Part shown: piece after piece, positions 10,475-21,949 of the stretch
How the letters are laid out: every line of letters begins with the position of its first letter
Position numbering within the stretch: the first letter of the stretch is position 1
Source: Calliopum simillimum
Lineage: Eukaryota > Arthropoda > Insecta > Diptera > Lauxaniidae
DNA length: 64,000 nt
Assembly (NCBI GenBank): GCA_951812925.1
Contig: OX638368.1
Location: 74,682,422-74,746,421 of the forward strand
Direction of reading: 5' to 3'
Position numbers and translations under genes: made by a program
The notes under the pieces: generated by a model
Seen by the model: only the letters and a program-made list of their open reading frames with translations
Told to the model about the DNA's origin: nothing
The model's database searches: none

Positions 10475-11748
10475 TAGGGCTGTTCAAAAAAAAATTTTTT
10501 TTCGAATTTCTTAGATATACTTTGACATCACGTTCTACATCATGACAGAATATCCCATAAATTTTTTCAGATTTTTAAATGCATTTTTAAAGGTGGCTCA
10601 AAGCAAAAATATATTTTTAATATATTTTTTTTGGCATTAATTATAAAATGTTGGCAAACAATTTGAAAAATTTGTTTTAGAGGAACTTAAAAACATTCAT
10701 TTTGTTTGTGTTTTAATGAACTTCAAAATCTCCATTGTAATTTTGACAAAAAAAAAATTTACACCTCTTAAAAAACGAAAGACAGCCTTAAAAAGGCGAA
10801 ATTTAACGGTTTTTCAAAGGAAAAAGTCATCGTGCTTTAAACAGAATGAACAATTTTTAATTTACAAGATCTCATTCGAAAGAACTCTTAAAAACCTTCA
10901 AGACAAGACACGTTAAGACTTTTTTGGCCCAGCAGGCTCGATGATATAACGTTTGAAACATGGTAATGCAGCCCCGTGAAAGGCAAAACGCTTTTTTACT
11001 CAAGAGGGAGGCATCTTACAAAAAAGTGCACATAGCATAAAATGCTTAGAATCATGCAAGGAACAAGTCTGAAAAGTTTTTTTTTTTTTTAAAAATTTAT
11101 TAAAAATGACGCTAAAAAAAAAAATTTTTTTATAAAACAAAATAAAAAAATAAAAACCATTTACACTTGTTCCTTGCATGATTCTAAGCATTTTATGCCA
11201 CGTGGACTTTTTTGTAATATGCCTCCCTCTTGAGTAAAAAAGCGTTTTGCCTTTCACGGGGCTGCATTACCATGTTTCAAACGTTATATCATCGTGCCTG
11301 CTGGCCCAATAAAGTCTTATCATGTCTTGTCTTGAAGGTTTTTAAGATTGAGATCTTGTAAATTAAAAAGTGTTCATTTCGTTTAAAGCACGATGACTTT
11401 TTTCTTTGAAAAACCGTTAAATTTCGCCATTTAAAGCAGTTTTTCGTTTTTTAAGAGATGAAAATTTTTTTTTTTGTGAAAATTACAACGTAGGTTCTAA
11501 AGTTCATTAAAAAACAAACAAAATTAATGTTTTTAAGTTACTCTAAAACAAATTTTTCAAATTGTTTGACGACATTTTATAATTAATGCTAAAAAAAAAA
11601 ATAATAAAAATATATTTTTGATTTGAGCCACCTTTCAAAATGCATTTAAAAATCTGAAAAAATTCATGGGATATTCTGTCATGATGTAGATCGTGATGTC
11701 AAAGTATATCTAAGAAATTCGAAATTTTTTTTTTTTTGAACAGCCCTA
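10475..11748. mobile_element. Foldback element, about 590-bp arms, 8-bp duplication
   Basis: Ends TAGGGCTGTTCAAA, arms 10475-11068 and about 11165-11748, spacer about 96 bp, flanked by GTGTACAT at 10467-10474 and 11749-11756. Arms carry several indels and mismatches, so it is older than the 9501-10174 element. Open frames inside it are palindrome arms without similarity to proteins. Confidence 0.93.
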
Positions 11749-11961
11749 GTGTACATCTATGGAAACGTTTTTTTTTTTTAAATCTAACAGATATTTTTAG
11801 GGTTTTAGGGTTATTTTCTGAAATTTTGTTTTGTGAGTTATAAGTCGTACGGAAACAATTAGGAGGTCATTTTATATGCGCCACAATATTTTTCTCTAAA
11901 TGTAAGCGTTAAATACAATAGATATTTATAAAAAACTAATTTTGGACGCCATTTTTCCAGT

Positions 11962-12069
11962 ATGGCGGCGCGAGCGAACTCGACTCGAGGTAGCAAAGTT
12001 GAAATTCTGAAAGAGCACATCGAAATCTATAAAATAACTCATCTGCAAAAATCCCGCAAAACTTTCCAG
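11962..12069 (+). other. Possible orphan first exon
   Basis: ATG at 11962 opens 36 codons (MAARANSTRGSKVEILKEHI and on) ending in CAG|GTAAAA, a good donor, at 12069. GC content is higher than the surroundings. I do not recognise the protein. It may be the first exon of a lost transposase or a captured gene exon within the hAT-like element; chance cannot be excluded. Confidence 0.3.
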
Positions 12070-12554
12070 GTAAAACTACCAAATGACTTTACTAAATAAA
12101 AAATAATTGAAATCTCATTGTTCACAAATCGTTACTATATGTTTAAGATGATATCGTAGTGTTAGTACTAAAAACAAGACATGTTCATATTTTTGGTTTT
12201 GAAAAAAAAAACTGTTTTAAGTTCTTTGGATTTCGTTTTTGTATTGGATTCTGAAATTTTCTGCTTTTTTTTTCATGAAATACATTTAAAAATTTTTCTT
12301 TTATGTGTGCTTAAATCAAAAAATCAAAAATGTAGATGTTCAGTTTTAGTATTAACCCTACAATATTAAAAACTATGTTAATAAATCAGCTTTACTTATA
12401 TTTATACATTTATCTATGTAAACTAAGAAGGAACTTATCTATTTAAAATTATACTGCAAAAGACGTCAATAAATCAGTATTTTCATTATCTGAAGATGGT
12501 TGTATTTCATAAAGTAGGAATTATGTGCAAGGAACATATTTATGTACTATAGTA

Positions 12555-13704
12555 GGGGAACTGATGCTATTGTGGTATAGCTTATATTTAGGTGGAATTT
12601 CAAAAAGAACTAATGTATCAATTTCAGCCAAATTTGTTCATGCTGATCATTGAAGTATTGGCTACAGAATATATTTCAACAAAATGTGTGCAACTTCATT
12701 AAAAAAAGTTATTGAGCAAAATCTGAAAAAAGTCAAAGAGGCTGTTTTCAAAAAGTTGGCAGGTAATGTGGTATATAAGTATCAGGGGTTGAAACCATTT
12801 CCATTTCTCTTGCATCTATAAAAATATGTTTAAAGTAGAGTTTCCGAGTTTTGTGGTTGCTACATTTTAGCCCAGATTGGTGAGGTTATACAACTAAACA
12901 ACAGTTATATGCGAAATAAAATGAGCATTTCGTTTCAACGATTAACGCAAAATAAAGTAAAATTAATTTGGCTGAAAATAATTATTACAATTTTTTAAAA
13001 TATTCTGTAGTTATTACTGCAAATTTAAAGTTATTACTGCAGAAATAGGGTATTACTGCAGCTTATTTCAATGCCTGGTATATATGGTGGCACAATGTGG
13101 TATATATACTGATCAGTACTTGTAAAGTGGGTGGGTAATGTGGTACATATACTTAAGTAGGGTAATGTGGTACACTTAACCATTCAACCAAATATAAAGT
13201 TTGAAAGGTATGAAAAAAGTTCATAATAACATTTACATTGGTTCTCAAACTCATAGTTCTTATTAAAAAATAAACAGCCATCAAATTATGTTCAGAATGT
13301 CAAGAAATGTTCATATACCACATTAGCGAAGCCCGACTATACAACATTGGCCAATTTTTAGAAAATACAAAATTGTAAAAATCAAATTGGAAACTTTGTG
13401 AATTTACAAAGTTAAATTTTTATTTCGCAATACTTAGGACTTACTTTTATTGAATATAAAAAGCAGCTTTTTCTTAACAAAATTTTTTTGCAAAAAATCC
13501 AAAAAAAAAAATCAACCAAACGCAACCTACGTTTCGTTCAATAGACATCGGAAAAATTTTGTTTCGTCCATGACAGCAACATATCCCTTGTTTTTCATGT
13601 TTTCTGACAGGATAAAAGCAGTGACGTTCGCAGGTTCTTTCCCAAATCGGAGATATGCGACCATACCACATTGAAAAACTATACCACAATAGCATCAGTT
13701 CCCC
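12555..13704. mobile_element. TA-flanked inverted-repeat element with a reiterated phrase
   Basis: GGGGAACTGATGCTATTGTG at the left (12555) is repeated in reverse complement ending at 13704, with a further GTATAG; the inverted repeat is about 26 bp. TA on both sides fits a Tc1/mariner-type insertion. The phrase TAATGTGGTA, or close variants, recurs in both orientations through 12765-13330 and near the ends. On the minus strand 13527-13664 is a 45-codon open stretch starting MVAYLRFGKEPANV with no match I can name. Confidence 0.75.
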
Positions 13705-13977
13705 TACTTGTGTTGCATTTAATGCAAAAGATTATTATATATTATCTCAGCACAACAAGAAAGTGATACGATTTTAGATTTCTAAAATGCGCGAGTCCCC
13801 AAAACTTTAATATTTCAAATCAACTGTGCATTGCAAAATTCAAAAAGGATATCAGAGACAAAAATTAAGGCTTTTTAGCCATAAAATTATCAAATTGTAA
13901 ATTTTTAAAATAATGTTTATGCAAGTAAAACAATTTAAAAGTTTTCAATAAGGAAAAAATTATAAAAAGTATACAAG

Positions 13978-14131
13978 TGACCTGGTCTATGAAAAGGGTG
14001 CTTAGGTGTCAAAAAAAAATTTTAGAATTTTTTGCCGATTCGCATGGAATTGACCTTTGATAGTTGTTTACCAGCTGTTTTCTCGAAAACTTATTTTCGC
14101 ACGTAAGCCCCCCTTTTCATAGACCAGGTCA
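13978..14131. mobile_element. Short MITE, 154 bp
   Basis: TGACCTGGTCTATGAAAAGG at 13978 is matched in reverse complement ending at 14131; with one or two mismatches the inverted repeat extends to about 26 bp. No clear duplication and no coding. Confidence 0.75.
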
Positions 14132-14513
14132 CATATACTTAAAGTTTCATTAAAATAATTACTTTTTTTTTAACTACATATTTGTAAGGATATTCAAATT
14201 GTTATGGCTGCTATAATTTAAAATTAAAGTGAAATATTTAAATTAATACAAAAATATGCAATATTTTCCATTTATATATGTATTTAATTTTAGTGTTCCA
14301 TGTTCTAAACAAAATTTGAGAGAAATTTGATTCATTTTGTCAGAGTTTTCAACGTATTAAAAAAGTAATCGATGTTGACAAAAATCGATCTTTTTTTGGC
14401 GATGTTTTCTAGACATCGATGTTTAATTCAGAAAACATCGATGTTTAATTCAGAAAACATCGATGTTCAAAAAATCGATGTTTTCCGGTCGGTGTCGCAG
14501 CACTACTCAGGGG

Positions 14514-14845
14514 TATATGGCGCTGTTGTCTGATTAATTATTCCAGCCGATTTTATAATTCTCTGCATCCTTTGGTTTACAAATTCTGTGCCTTTGTCAG
14601 TTCTCAAGATTTTAATCTTTTGGCCAGTTGGATTTTCAACAAGATTTTTGAAGTCTTTAAATCAGCTTACTACCTAATCTTTTAATATAATAAAGTAAGC
14701 AAAAACTTTTCTAAACATTTCTAAACACTAATAAAAATCTTGAACCCTTAAATGATGCAACCTCCATGGGTCCACAGAGATCTGAATGAATTATTCCGCT
14801 CTCGTTACACAGTTATTAAAGGGCAATCGAGAGATCTTTATTTTA
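14514..14845 (-). pseudogene. Copia element: integrase core
   Basis: Minus strand shows the copia integrase core with stops and frameshifts: HSDLCGPMEV near 14765-14795, SFKGSRFLLVF, then KILRTDKGTEFVNQRM near 14590-14630 in changing frames. It runs into the TSD of the 8673-14505 element at 14513. The catalytic D and D of the D,D-35-E triad appear in the HSDLCGP and TDKGTEF-like segments. The left boundary is the RTE tail at about 14846. Confidence 0.75.
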
Positions 14846-15579
14846 AGGCATGTATGTATGTATGTATTCTCCTTTAACTCCTAGGAGGAGCAAAGGGCCA
14901 ATATGAAACATATCCATTAGTCGCGATCCCTTGCGATTGCTTTGATCTCTTGCCACGACTTTTCCGATTCTTGGATTTCCTTTTCCAGCGACCTTTTCCA
15001 GTTGGTTTTGGGTCTACCACGTCCTCTTCTGCCTTGTGGATTCCTGTGTTCTTCCCGGCGGGTGTGACCAATCCATCCCCATTTGCGCAGCTTGACGTTG
15101 TTTGCTATAGCCCTCTGATTGCAAAAATTTAGTATTCGCCTTAAGCATTTGTTGACGAATACTTGCAGCTTGTTCGTTAGTTGTTCAGTAACAAGCCATG
15201 TTTCGCACCCATATAACAAAACCGATTTCACATTCGAATCAAAAATGCGCACTTTCATTTTGGTGGATATAACGGATGAAGACCATATTTTGTTCAGTTG
15301 AGCAAACGCGCCTTTTGCTTTTGCTATTCTTGAGTTGATATCCTCTTTTGCTCCACCATCCATGGAGATAATGCTGCCTAAATACGTGAAGCTATCGACG
15401 TTTTCGATGTCATCACTGCCAGCTCTAAACGTGATGTCATTCCTGTTTGCGTTTAGCTTCATGCTTTTAGTCTTGGATACGTTGATTTTTAGGCCGGCCT
15501 TTTGTGATTCCAAGACAATGTCTTCAATTTTGCTTTGCATATCTGAATGTTTGGACGATAAGAGGCAGATAAGTTGCAA
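14846..15579 (-). pseudogene. 5'-truncated RTE/CR1-like LINE, reverse transcriptase C-terminus
   Basis: Open on the minus strand from 15579 to 14917: GLKINVSKTKSMKLN, SFTYLGSIISMDGGAKEDI, LLYGCETWLVTEQL, GWIGHTRREEHRNPQGRRGR, GRPKTNWKRSLEKE. These are thumb and post-RT motifs of RTE-like LINEs. The catalytic FADD motif lies upstream and is missing, so the copy is 5'-truncated, the usual fate of LINE insertions. A short (TATG/CATA)n tail at 14850-14866 marks the 3' end. It sits inside copia between the protease and integrase parts. Confidence 0.85.
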
Positions 15580-15599
15580 TAACCTCGCCCTTTTGAATT

Positions 15600-16624
15600 A
15601 AAAACGACTGTGTGTCCATGTTTTGTAATTTGTGAAATTGACAATTAGTTTGAATGTGCATTAGGCACATATAAAACATCGCAAATTTTTACGCTATTTG
15701 TCATATTTTTGTCTATCAGAACTTCTATTTTTGCATTGCCAATCGAGTTTCCTTGCATTTTGGAACTTTTTGCAGTAACGGCTGCAAGAGTTGAGCAATT
15801 TATTAAATCTGTCAACATTGAGGCATCTTTACACGTATGCGATGTTGGTCCTGAATCAAAAAACCAATCTTTGTCACAACATGTCTTAGATACTAATGCT
15901 GAAAACATTGTGGATTCTTTACTTCTATTGTTTGTCACTGAATATTGTTTTTTGTTTTTATTTTTCGGACAACTAGCTTTTATATGCCCATATTCCTGAG
16001 AACCAAAATATCTAGGTCCCTTTCCAGTTAACTTAGAATTAGCAAATTTGTTTTTAAGTGGCTTACCAAGCATCCCAGTTGAATGATTAGAATGTATCTG
16101 CATGCCCTGCAGCTTTTTTTTTTTATATAATCTCCTGTGATAGCAACTCCTGAACTCTCTACACCCATTATCATAGGCTCGTAATCTTCCGGAAGTCCTG
16201 CTAATAGAAGCGTTCCAATCCGTTCCTCTGAAACCTTCAATCCAATTGACGCTAATTTGTTTGCTGTTGTTACGATAGTATGCACGAACTCTTCCATTGA
16301 TGAGCAATCATCCATTCGTGTTGTAATAAGTTTTCTTAGTAAACTTACTCTTCTCGTGTGTCCGAAATCTTGAAAAGCCTTTTACAGATTTGCCCACACC
16401 TGCTTTGCAGTTACTGCTCCTTGAATGTGTACGTAGATTACTGGATCCACAAGCATAATTAACTTTGATCTAGCAGCTAATTTTTTTCTTTAAATCAGCT
16501 TCTGTACCACTCACACATGTCCACAAATCTTCCATTTGAGGTATGCCTCTACAGCAAATTTCAAGTTGTCCCAATTTTCACGCCACTTTAAGCGTTCAAT
16601 CTGTGGCAAATTTGCAGATGACAT
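15600..16624 (-). pseudogene. Copia element: gag and protease
   Basis: Start ATG at 16622-16624 (minus) opens LPQIERLKWRENWDNLKFAV, a copia Gag N-terminus. Gag continues through 16028-16315 (LLLAGLPEDYEPMIMG) and a zinc knuckle around 15960-16010 (partly CxxxGHIKASCP, first Cys replaced by FGSQEYGH). The protease motif WFFDSGPTSHTC follows near 15855, then CDVLYVPNAHSN. Frameshifts near 16110 and 16130 and several stops in 16380-16560 inactivate it. The order continues into integrase at 14.8 kb after the LINE insertion. Confidence 0.85.
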
Positions 16625-16680
16625 CGCAGCTTCTTTTTATAATTTACGTTTTAAAATGTAAATATTTGAGCCAAGCATTT

Positions 16681-16694
16681 CTGGGCCCATAACC
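16681..16694 (-). promoter_or_regulatory. Copia primer-binding site (initiator tRNA-Met half)
   Basis: Minus strand GGTTATGGGCCCAG matches the internal half-molecule of initiator tRNA-Met that primes Drosophila copia. It lies 57 bp upstream of the gag start and directly next to the LTR. Confidence 0.85.
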
Positions 16695-16697
16695 TAA

Positions 16698-16885
16698 TGA
16701 AGTTTTTATATAAAGTTCTTTATTTGCACAATAAAAGTAATCGAATGACAAAATGAAAATTTTCAGAATGCAATAAATACAAAACAACAATTGAGGGGTA
16801 TGGAAGCAAAGGCGACAATCTCCATTTTTTTCATGAATGCATCTCAGAATGCCATCTAGTTGCATTTGATGTAAGCTTGTGATCA
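16698..16885 (-). repeat. Putative 5' LTR of copia element
   Basis: From TG at 16885 to ...AACTTCA at about 16700 on the minus strand, followed by TTA and the primer site. About 185 bp, with an AATAAA-like motif near 16715 and a TATATAAA at about 16706. No partner LTR to confirm it; the 3' end of the element is lost beyond the BEL insertion. Confidence 0.5.
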
Positions 16886-18300
16886 GTACGGTGGCCAACC
16901 GTCCTGTATTTCCGGGGACAGTTCTGTATTTCGGCTACGTGTCCCCGGAAATTATTTGAGAAATACGGGACATACAAATGTTCTGTATTTTATTTTGTGT
17001 CCGCTATTTGTCCTGTATTTGCACAGTTCATTTATTAATATGTATAAAATATCATTAAAAACCGTAATTGTTTAGCTAATTGATCACATATGAAGTTGCA
17101 TATTTTCATATTTTTTATCAATAGCTTAAAAACCTCTTGAGAATATGCAAACTTAAACTGTGATTATATAGTTTCACAACAGATAGCATCATTTCATAAA
17201 CGGCTCTTTGACAATTAACAAATGAAATGTCAAAATCATTTGTATAACTTTTTTTTTTTTTTTTGTAATAATTGTTGAGTTTAGCTTGTGTTTGCCAGGA
17301 TCAAATGCTTGCACGGAAATAATTTTCTCCATTATAAATATAATGTAGACACAGCTTCGAGCAGCACCATACGTAGAATTTGCTTTATTAATTCATATAT
17401 AATTTATATGGGAAAAATATCTTCCTGTGGGGGGTTTGAACCTCCAAAACCCTCCACGTGTGCACAATCCGGCTTACAGCAAAGACACTTAAAACTATTT
17501 TTATAACAAAATGTAATTATCATTTAAACTGTCTCGAGCTCATAGAATATTTGAGGTCACACGGAGACTTTTTGAAAATAATTTATTTTGCCAAAAAATA
17601 CTAAGAGCCGTTTTAACAATATCTGGGTAAAATTTAACTTGTGGATTGATATAAATTTTATATAAAATTTAATAGCAAAGTGCCAGTTAAGGTTAAAGTC
17701 AATTTAAATAAATATCGTTTTGTCCCCGATTTTGCTCACACAGACAGGGTCACCGTAGGGATCAGTGAAATTTTCAATACCAAATACGTCTCTATCCAAT
17801 ATATATCTAAGGTTGAAAACTGCCAATAAAAACAAAGGCAGCAATCTCCATTGGAGATAGTAGCTTTTGTTTTGATTACTAAACTTCTTAAGCAAAACTT
17901 CTTAGAGCTCCGCCAAAAAATAATATTATTTTTTTCATCATTTTTATTAGTCATGAAGTCATGTACCTAATTTTAACGAAATCGAAGGGGGTGTGGCAGT
18001 TTGATTATTACAAACCCAACAATGTCCACTAGATTGAAACAAACACGACAATCTCCAAATTTCTTATCGAATTTGCCCATAAGCCCCTTTGAGGATTTGG
18101 TTCAAACTTGGTTTACATCCTCATCTAACTCTATTCTACCGAATTATAAAACATACAGTATACTATATTCGTGTATCTTCAGAGATACACGTTTTTGTTA
18201 GTTTTCACAAAATGTCAACTGAACTAATTTATTCAAATTCTTATTGTGCTTAGCCTAACATAAATTAATGAGTAAAGTAAGAGCATAAAAGAAGAGACAA
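16886..18300. other. Intergenic AT-rich region with a tRNA-like trace
   Basis: No gene seen. 16900-17010 has a short phrase TCCTGTATTT repeated four times. On the minus strand around 17420-17490, a B-box-like GTTCAAACC preceded by TAAGCCGG suggests a decayed tRNA-derived SINE, without a ribozyme core. 17800-18070 has two GGAGATTG repeats also found in the copia LTR. Confidence 0.4.
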
Positions 18301-18315
18301 GTAGTCAATTTAGGA

Positions 18316-18345
18316 AGCATAAACATCATTTCTCCCCGCTTTATT
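18316..18345 (-). other. Polypurine tract and 3' LTR start of Gypsy B (putative)
   Basis: Minus strand AAAGCGGGGAGAAA lies immediately before TGATGTTTATGC, the arrangement of a polypurine tract and LTR start. It lies about 220 bp downstream of the integrase stop. The LTR extent to the left is not determinable. Confidence 0.5.
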
Positions 18346-18557
18346 AGAAAAAGGAATGATGAAAAATAAGGATGAATAATGAAAAATAAGGATGAATATT
18401 AATTAATAATAAAAAGTACAAACTTATTACTTAAATTAAATTCAAAATTAAGTAAAACTTATTCTTTAAATAAAAATTCAAAATTAAGGCACAACTCTAA
18501 TATAGCATAAAAAGATACATATGTTGAGAGTTTATTTATTTTCGAAAATCTTCCGCT

Positions 18558-19560
18558 TCATAACGCTGCACGGGATTTCGATTTGCATACATCTTCCATG
18601 TCCTCATGCATAGAGCGGTTATGTTCTTGCGTTGATTTCGGTGATAAGTAAATAGACGGCGGTGGCGATGAAGTCTGGGTGGCAGGTCGACTAGCAGCAG
18701 TTTCTGAAGAAACCATATTTTGCGTTGACCGGCGTTTTAGTTGATTTTGATGTCGCTTAATGGTTCCATTTTGGCCCTCGAGCATAATTGCGAGCAAAAA
18801 TGGCTTGCGATGGAGTAAAATTAATTGTAGTTGCTCTAGTATTAATGTTAATTTTATTTGCAGGTGGTAACATTTGCGTGAGTTGTGTGCGAACGTTACG
18901 TCCATGCAAAATTTCGGCTCGAGATTTGCCGTGTGCATTAGGCATAAATCGATAAGTTGATAAGAACTTGAACACAGCGGTATTGGTGTCAAGGCCATCA
19001 TCTAAGTTTTTCTTAACTGACGTTTTAAAAGTTCTTACAAAATGTTCAGCGAGGTCATTTGGCGCTGGATGAAATGACGCAGTGGTTAGGTGTTTGATGC
19101 CGTTTTGGAAGCAAAATTGTTAAAATTCTTCAGCGGTTAATTGAAAACCATTGTCGCTCACCATGCATTTTGGCAACCTTTTTATTGCAAAAATGTTGGA
19201 TAAAGCAGTAATAGTGGCTGTAGTAGTTGTTTTTGTGAGGCGACAAACAAACGGAAACTTAGAAGGCCATCCGTAGGTTTGTAGGTTACGTCGGTTTTCG
19301 CATGTTTTTGAATTTTTTCTGTATTTATTGGCGTAATAAGCTCCTCGATGTGGTAGCTGCCTTTTTGACTATCAAATTCTGGATCAAGGCCAAGAGGCAA
19401 ACGCGATAATGCGTCGGCATTTCCGTGAAGTTGTGTTCGGTGTTACTTTATATCGAAGTTATAGGCCATAAGTATAATTGCCCATCGTTGTAGTCGGCTA
19501 GTTGTCATAACTGGAAGTTGCTTATTATAATGAAATATACTTATAAGTGGTTTGTGATCG
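18558..19560 (-). pseudogene. Gypsy B: RNase H end and integrase
   Basis: Minus strand reading right to left: RNase H end TSRLQRWAIILMAYNFDI and GNADALSRLPLG near 19380-19510; integrase core with SDNGFQLTAEEF near 19120-19165 and FVRTFKTSVKKNLDDG near 19000-19050; then FLSTYRFMPNAHGKSRAEIL near 18900-18975 and the GPKWNHGTIK-type C-terminus. Multiple frameshifts and stops. The RNase H N-terminal part lies at 24.3 kb on the other side of the 19569-24293 element. Confidence 0.8.
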
Positions 19561-19612
19561 GTTATAAGCAAAGGTCGGCAAGGGGTACCTCTAGGGAACA
19601 AAGTTCACATGT

Positions 19613-21104
19613 GGCTGTGATCATCTCACTTTTTTCGAAATTTGCAGTTGGGTTCTCTGATTTTTATAAAAATTCACAGAGATGTTCTAAGTGCTTAGCA
19701 TGGAGATCTCTCATTATTAGTTTTGCGAAAAATAATTTTTTTTCCAAGTTATGGGCATGGATCTTCAGAGTGTTCAAGTGGTGTTTTTGCGAAAAATCGA
19801 TGCAATTTTTTTTTCTAAGTCCCGCCATTTTGTCAAAAATAAATTTTTTAATTTTTTGTTTTCGGATTCTTGTAGCATTTTAAACGTTAATTTATTTTCC
19901 ATTTTTAAATTTGGAAAATTTTGAAAAATTTACAAAATGGCGGCCATTTTTTGAAAAATCTTAAAAGTTGATTATCTCAAAATAATGTTCTTTTTATTTT
20001 TTTATTTTTTTTTTTACAAAAAGGTGAATGAAATACAAACATTTTGTAGAAGACTTGTTTTGCGCTAAATGGCTATGAGGGCCACAGGAACTTTTTTTCT
20101 AAAAAGTCACGTGACAATTTTTTTAACTTTGTTTTGTGCTTTCATTTACACCCACTAGGTGGTCAAAAAAAAAATTTCAAAGCACAAGGATATAACTTCC
20201 ATTACTTAGAAAATAGAAGCTATACCAAAAGAACCAATATTTCCTATATGAATCATAAAAATAAGTATTGACGAAATGACGGCTATGTTTTGAAAAATCT
20301 TAAAAATCAATTTTCCAAAAATAAATTTTTTATTTTTTTTGTTTACTTTAGTGTTTTAAAAAACGAATGTTCATCATACCCTTTCAAAAGATTTCCTTAA
20401 AAAAACTTTTAAGAAAAAAAAATTTTTTTTTTTGGATAATTGATTTTTAAGATTTTTCAAAACATGGCCGTCATTTCGTCAATACTTATTTTTATGATTC
20501 ATATAGGAAATATTGGTTTTTTTGGTATAGCTTCTATTTTCTAAGTAATGGAAGTTATATCATTGCACTGTAAATGAAAGCACAAAACAAAGTTAAAAAA
20601 ATTGTCACGTGACTTTTTAGAAAAAAAGTTCCTGTGGCTCTCGCGGCAATTTAGCGCAAAACAAGTCTTCTGCAAAATGTTTGTATTTCATTCACCTTTT
20701 CGTAAAAAAAAAATAAAAAAATAAAAAGAATATTATTTTCAGATAATCAACTTTTAAGATTTTTCAAAAAATGGCCGCCATTTTGTAAATTTTCAAAATT
20801 TTCCAAATTTAAAAATGGAAAATAAATTAACGTTTAAAATGCTACAAGAATCCGAAAACAAAAATTAAAAAGATTTATTTTTGACAAAATGGCGGGACTT
20901 AGAAAAAAAAATTGCATCGATTTTTCGCAAAAACACCACTTGGACACTCTGAAGTTCCATGCCCATAACTTGGAAAAAAAATTTTTTTTCGCAAAACTAA
21001 TAATGAGAGGTCTCCCTGCTAAGCACTTAGAACATCTCTGTGAATTTTTATAAAAATCAGAGAACCCAACTGCAAATTTCGAAAAAAGTGAGATGATCAC
21101 AGCC
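19613..21104. mobile_element. Foldback element with 4-bp duplication ATGT
   Basis: Arms about 19613-20333 and 20418-21104 (roughly 700 bp each) are inverted copies with small indels. Ends are GGCTGTGATCATCTCAC. Flanked by ATGT at 19609-19612 and 21105-21108. The matching open frames in both arms (SKFAVGFSDFYKNSQRC) are the same sequence in both arms and not evidence of a gene. Confidence 0.88.
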
Positions 21105-21166
21105 ATGTATACAAAATGTGAGCATAAAATTTTATTTCTATGTCAAAAAATATAAATATTTTCGTA

Positions 21167-21607
21167 TGATAATTTTATATTAAACTAATTAAACAGTCAT
21201 TTTTGCAATTTTTGTAGCTAGCGTAGCATGTCTCAAAACCAGAGTGTGTTACCAACTAACAATTTGGCAATTTTTCACAACAGACGGCGCTAGTGAGCCT
21301 TATGATTTATGCATAATAGCGATCCTGCTCAGAGAGTTTACTCGTGACCTATAGCACAATTGCTTAAGCACCGCGTTCTCTTTCATTAGAAAACCGGAGT
21401 CACGGGTTCGAGTACGGTTTCTGGCAAGATTTGACTAAAACTGATCTGATGAGGCTATATACATGTTTATATATGAAAAATATATAAACATGTATGTGGA
21501 AGTAGCCGAAACATATGTAATCAATTTCCATGTTAACACTTGCTTTCGTCTGTTGTTGAAAAATTGCAAAAATGACTGTTTAATTAGTTCAATATAAAAT
21601 TATCATA
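21167..21607 (+). mobile_element. tRNA-headed SINE with hammerhead ribozyme (family 1)
   Basis: A-box-like TAGCACAATTGC at 21352-21363, B-box-like GTTCGAGTA at 21406-21414, then a hammerhead core at 21438-21527. The unit lies between a 49-bp inverted repeat (21167-21216 and 21558-21607, TGATAATTTTATATTRAACT). The head probably derives from a tRNA and would drive pol III transcription from left to right through the ribozyme. Confidence 0.8.
21438..21527 (+). ncRNA. Hammerhead ribozyme, type I, family 1
   Basis: CUGAUGA at 21446-21452; stem II GGCTA 21453-21457 with TAGCC 21503-21507, extended by a 14-15 bp hairpin (ACATGTTTATATAT and complement); GAAA 21508-21511; stem III of A-U and C-G closed by the tetraloop AUAU; cleavage triplet GUA 21517-21519 (GUH allowed). 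Stem I pairs 21442-21445 (TGAT) with 21520-21523 (ATCA), then after one mismatch AAA with TTT. All invariant core positions are present. Confidence 0.85.
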
Positions 21608-21949
21608 CTTCAATTTAGAAAAAAGCGCGTTGGTACTTTCATTAGTACTATACAAGCAATAAAAAACAGTCAATAAACTAACTTTATAAATATTTTCATT
21701 CAGTATGAATCGAGCAGTCGACTGAGAAAGTCGATTTGCGTCACCCATTCATAAAATATGAACACAAAAAAAAAAAAAATGTATAAATTGCGATTAGGCT
21801 ATAATTTTTAAGAATATTGGCAAGATAGAGAATAAGAATTCTATGAAGAAAATTACTTCAGATATGACCGTCTGCTGTTTTATTATTGATGCCAAAGGAC
21901 ATACTAGGAAAGGGTCTCCAACTGACACAATTTCTAAAACATATACGTA

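Larger units (their letters stand above)
8673..14505. mobile_element. hAT-like element inserted in copia integrase, 5.8 kb
   Basis: Terminal inverted repeats TAGTGCTGCGACA (8673-8685 and 14493-14505) are flanked by the 8-bp duplication CTCAGGGG (8665-8672 and 14506-14513). Subterminal regions carry many copies of a CATCGATGTT-like motif in both orientations (8690-8815 and 14365-14490), probably transposase-binding sites. No transposase is recognisable. The interior is filled by four further inverted-repeat elements and AT-rich sequence. 8-bp duplications plus subterminal repeats point to hAT. Confidence 0.85.

Noticed and set aside
10716..11257. Lys-rich open frames on both strands
   Set aside because: They lie wholly within the arms of the 10475-11748 foldback and have no protein similarity.
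17420..17490. Hammerhead SINE on the minus strand
   Set aside because: A B-box-like sequence exists, but no CUGAUGA/GAAAC pair follows downstream.
19518..21106. Two similar frames (SKFAVGFSDFYKNSQRC) that looked like a conserved gene pair
   Set aside because: They are the two inverted arms of one foldback element, so the similarity is structural.
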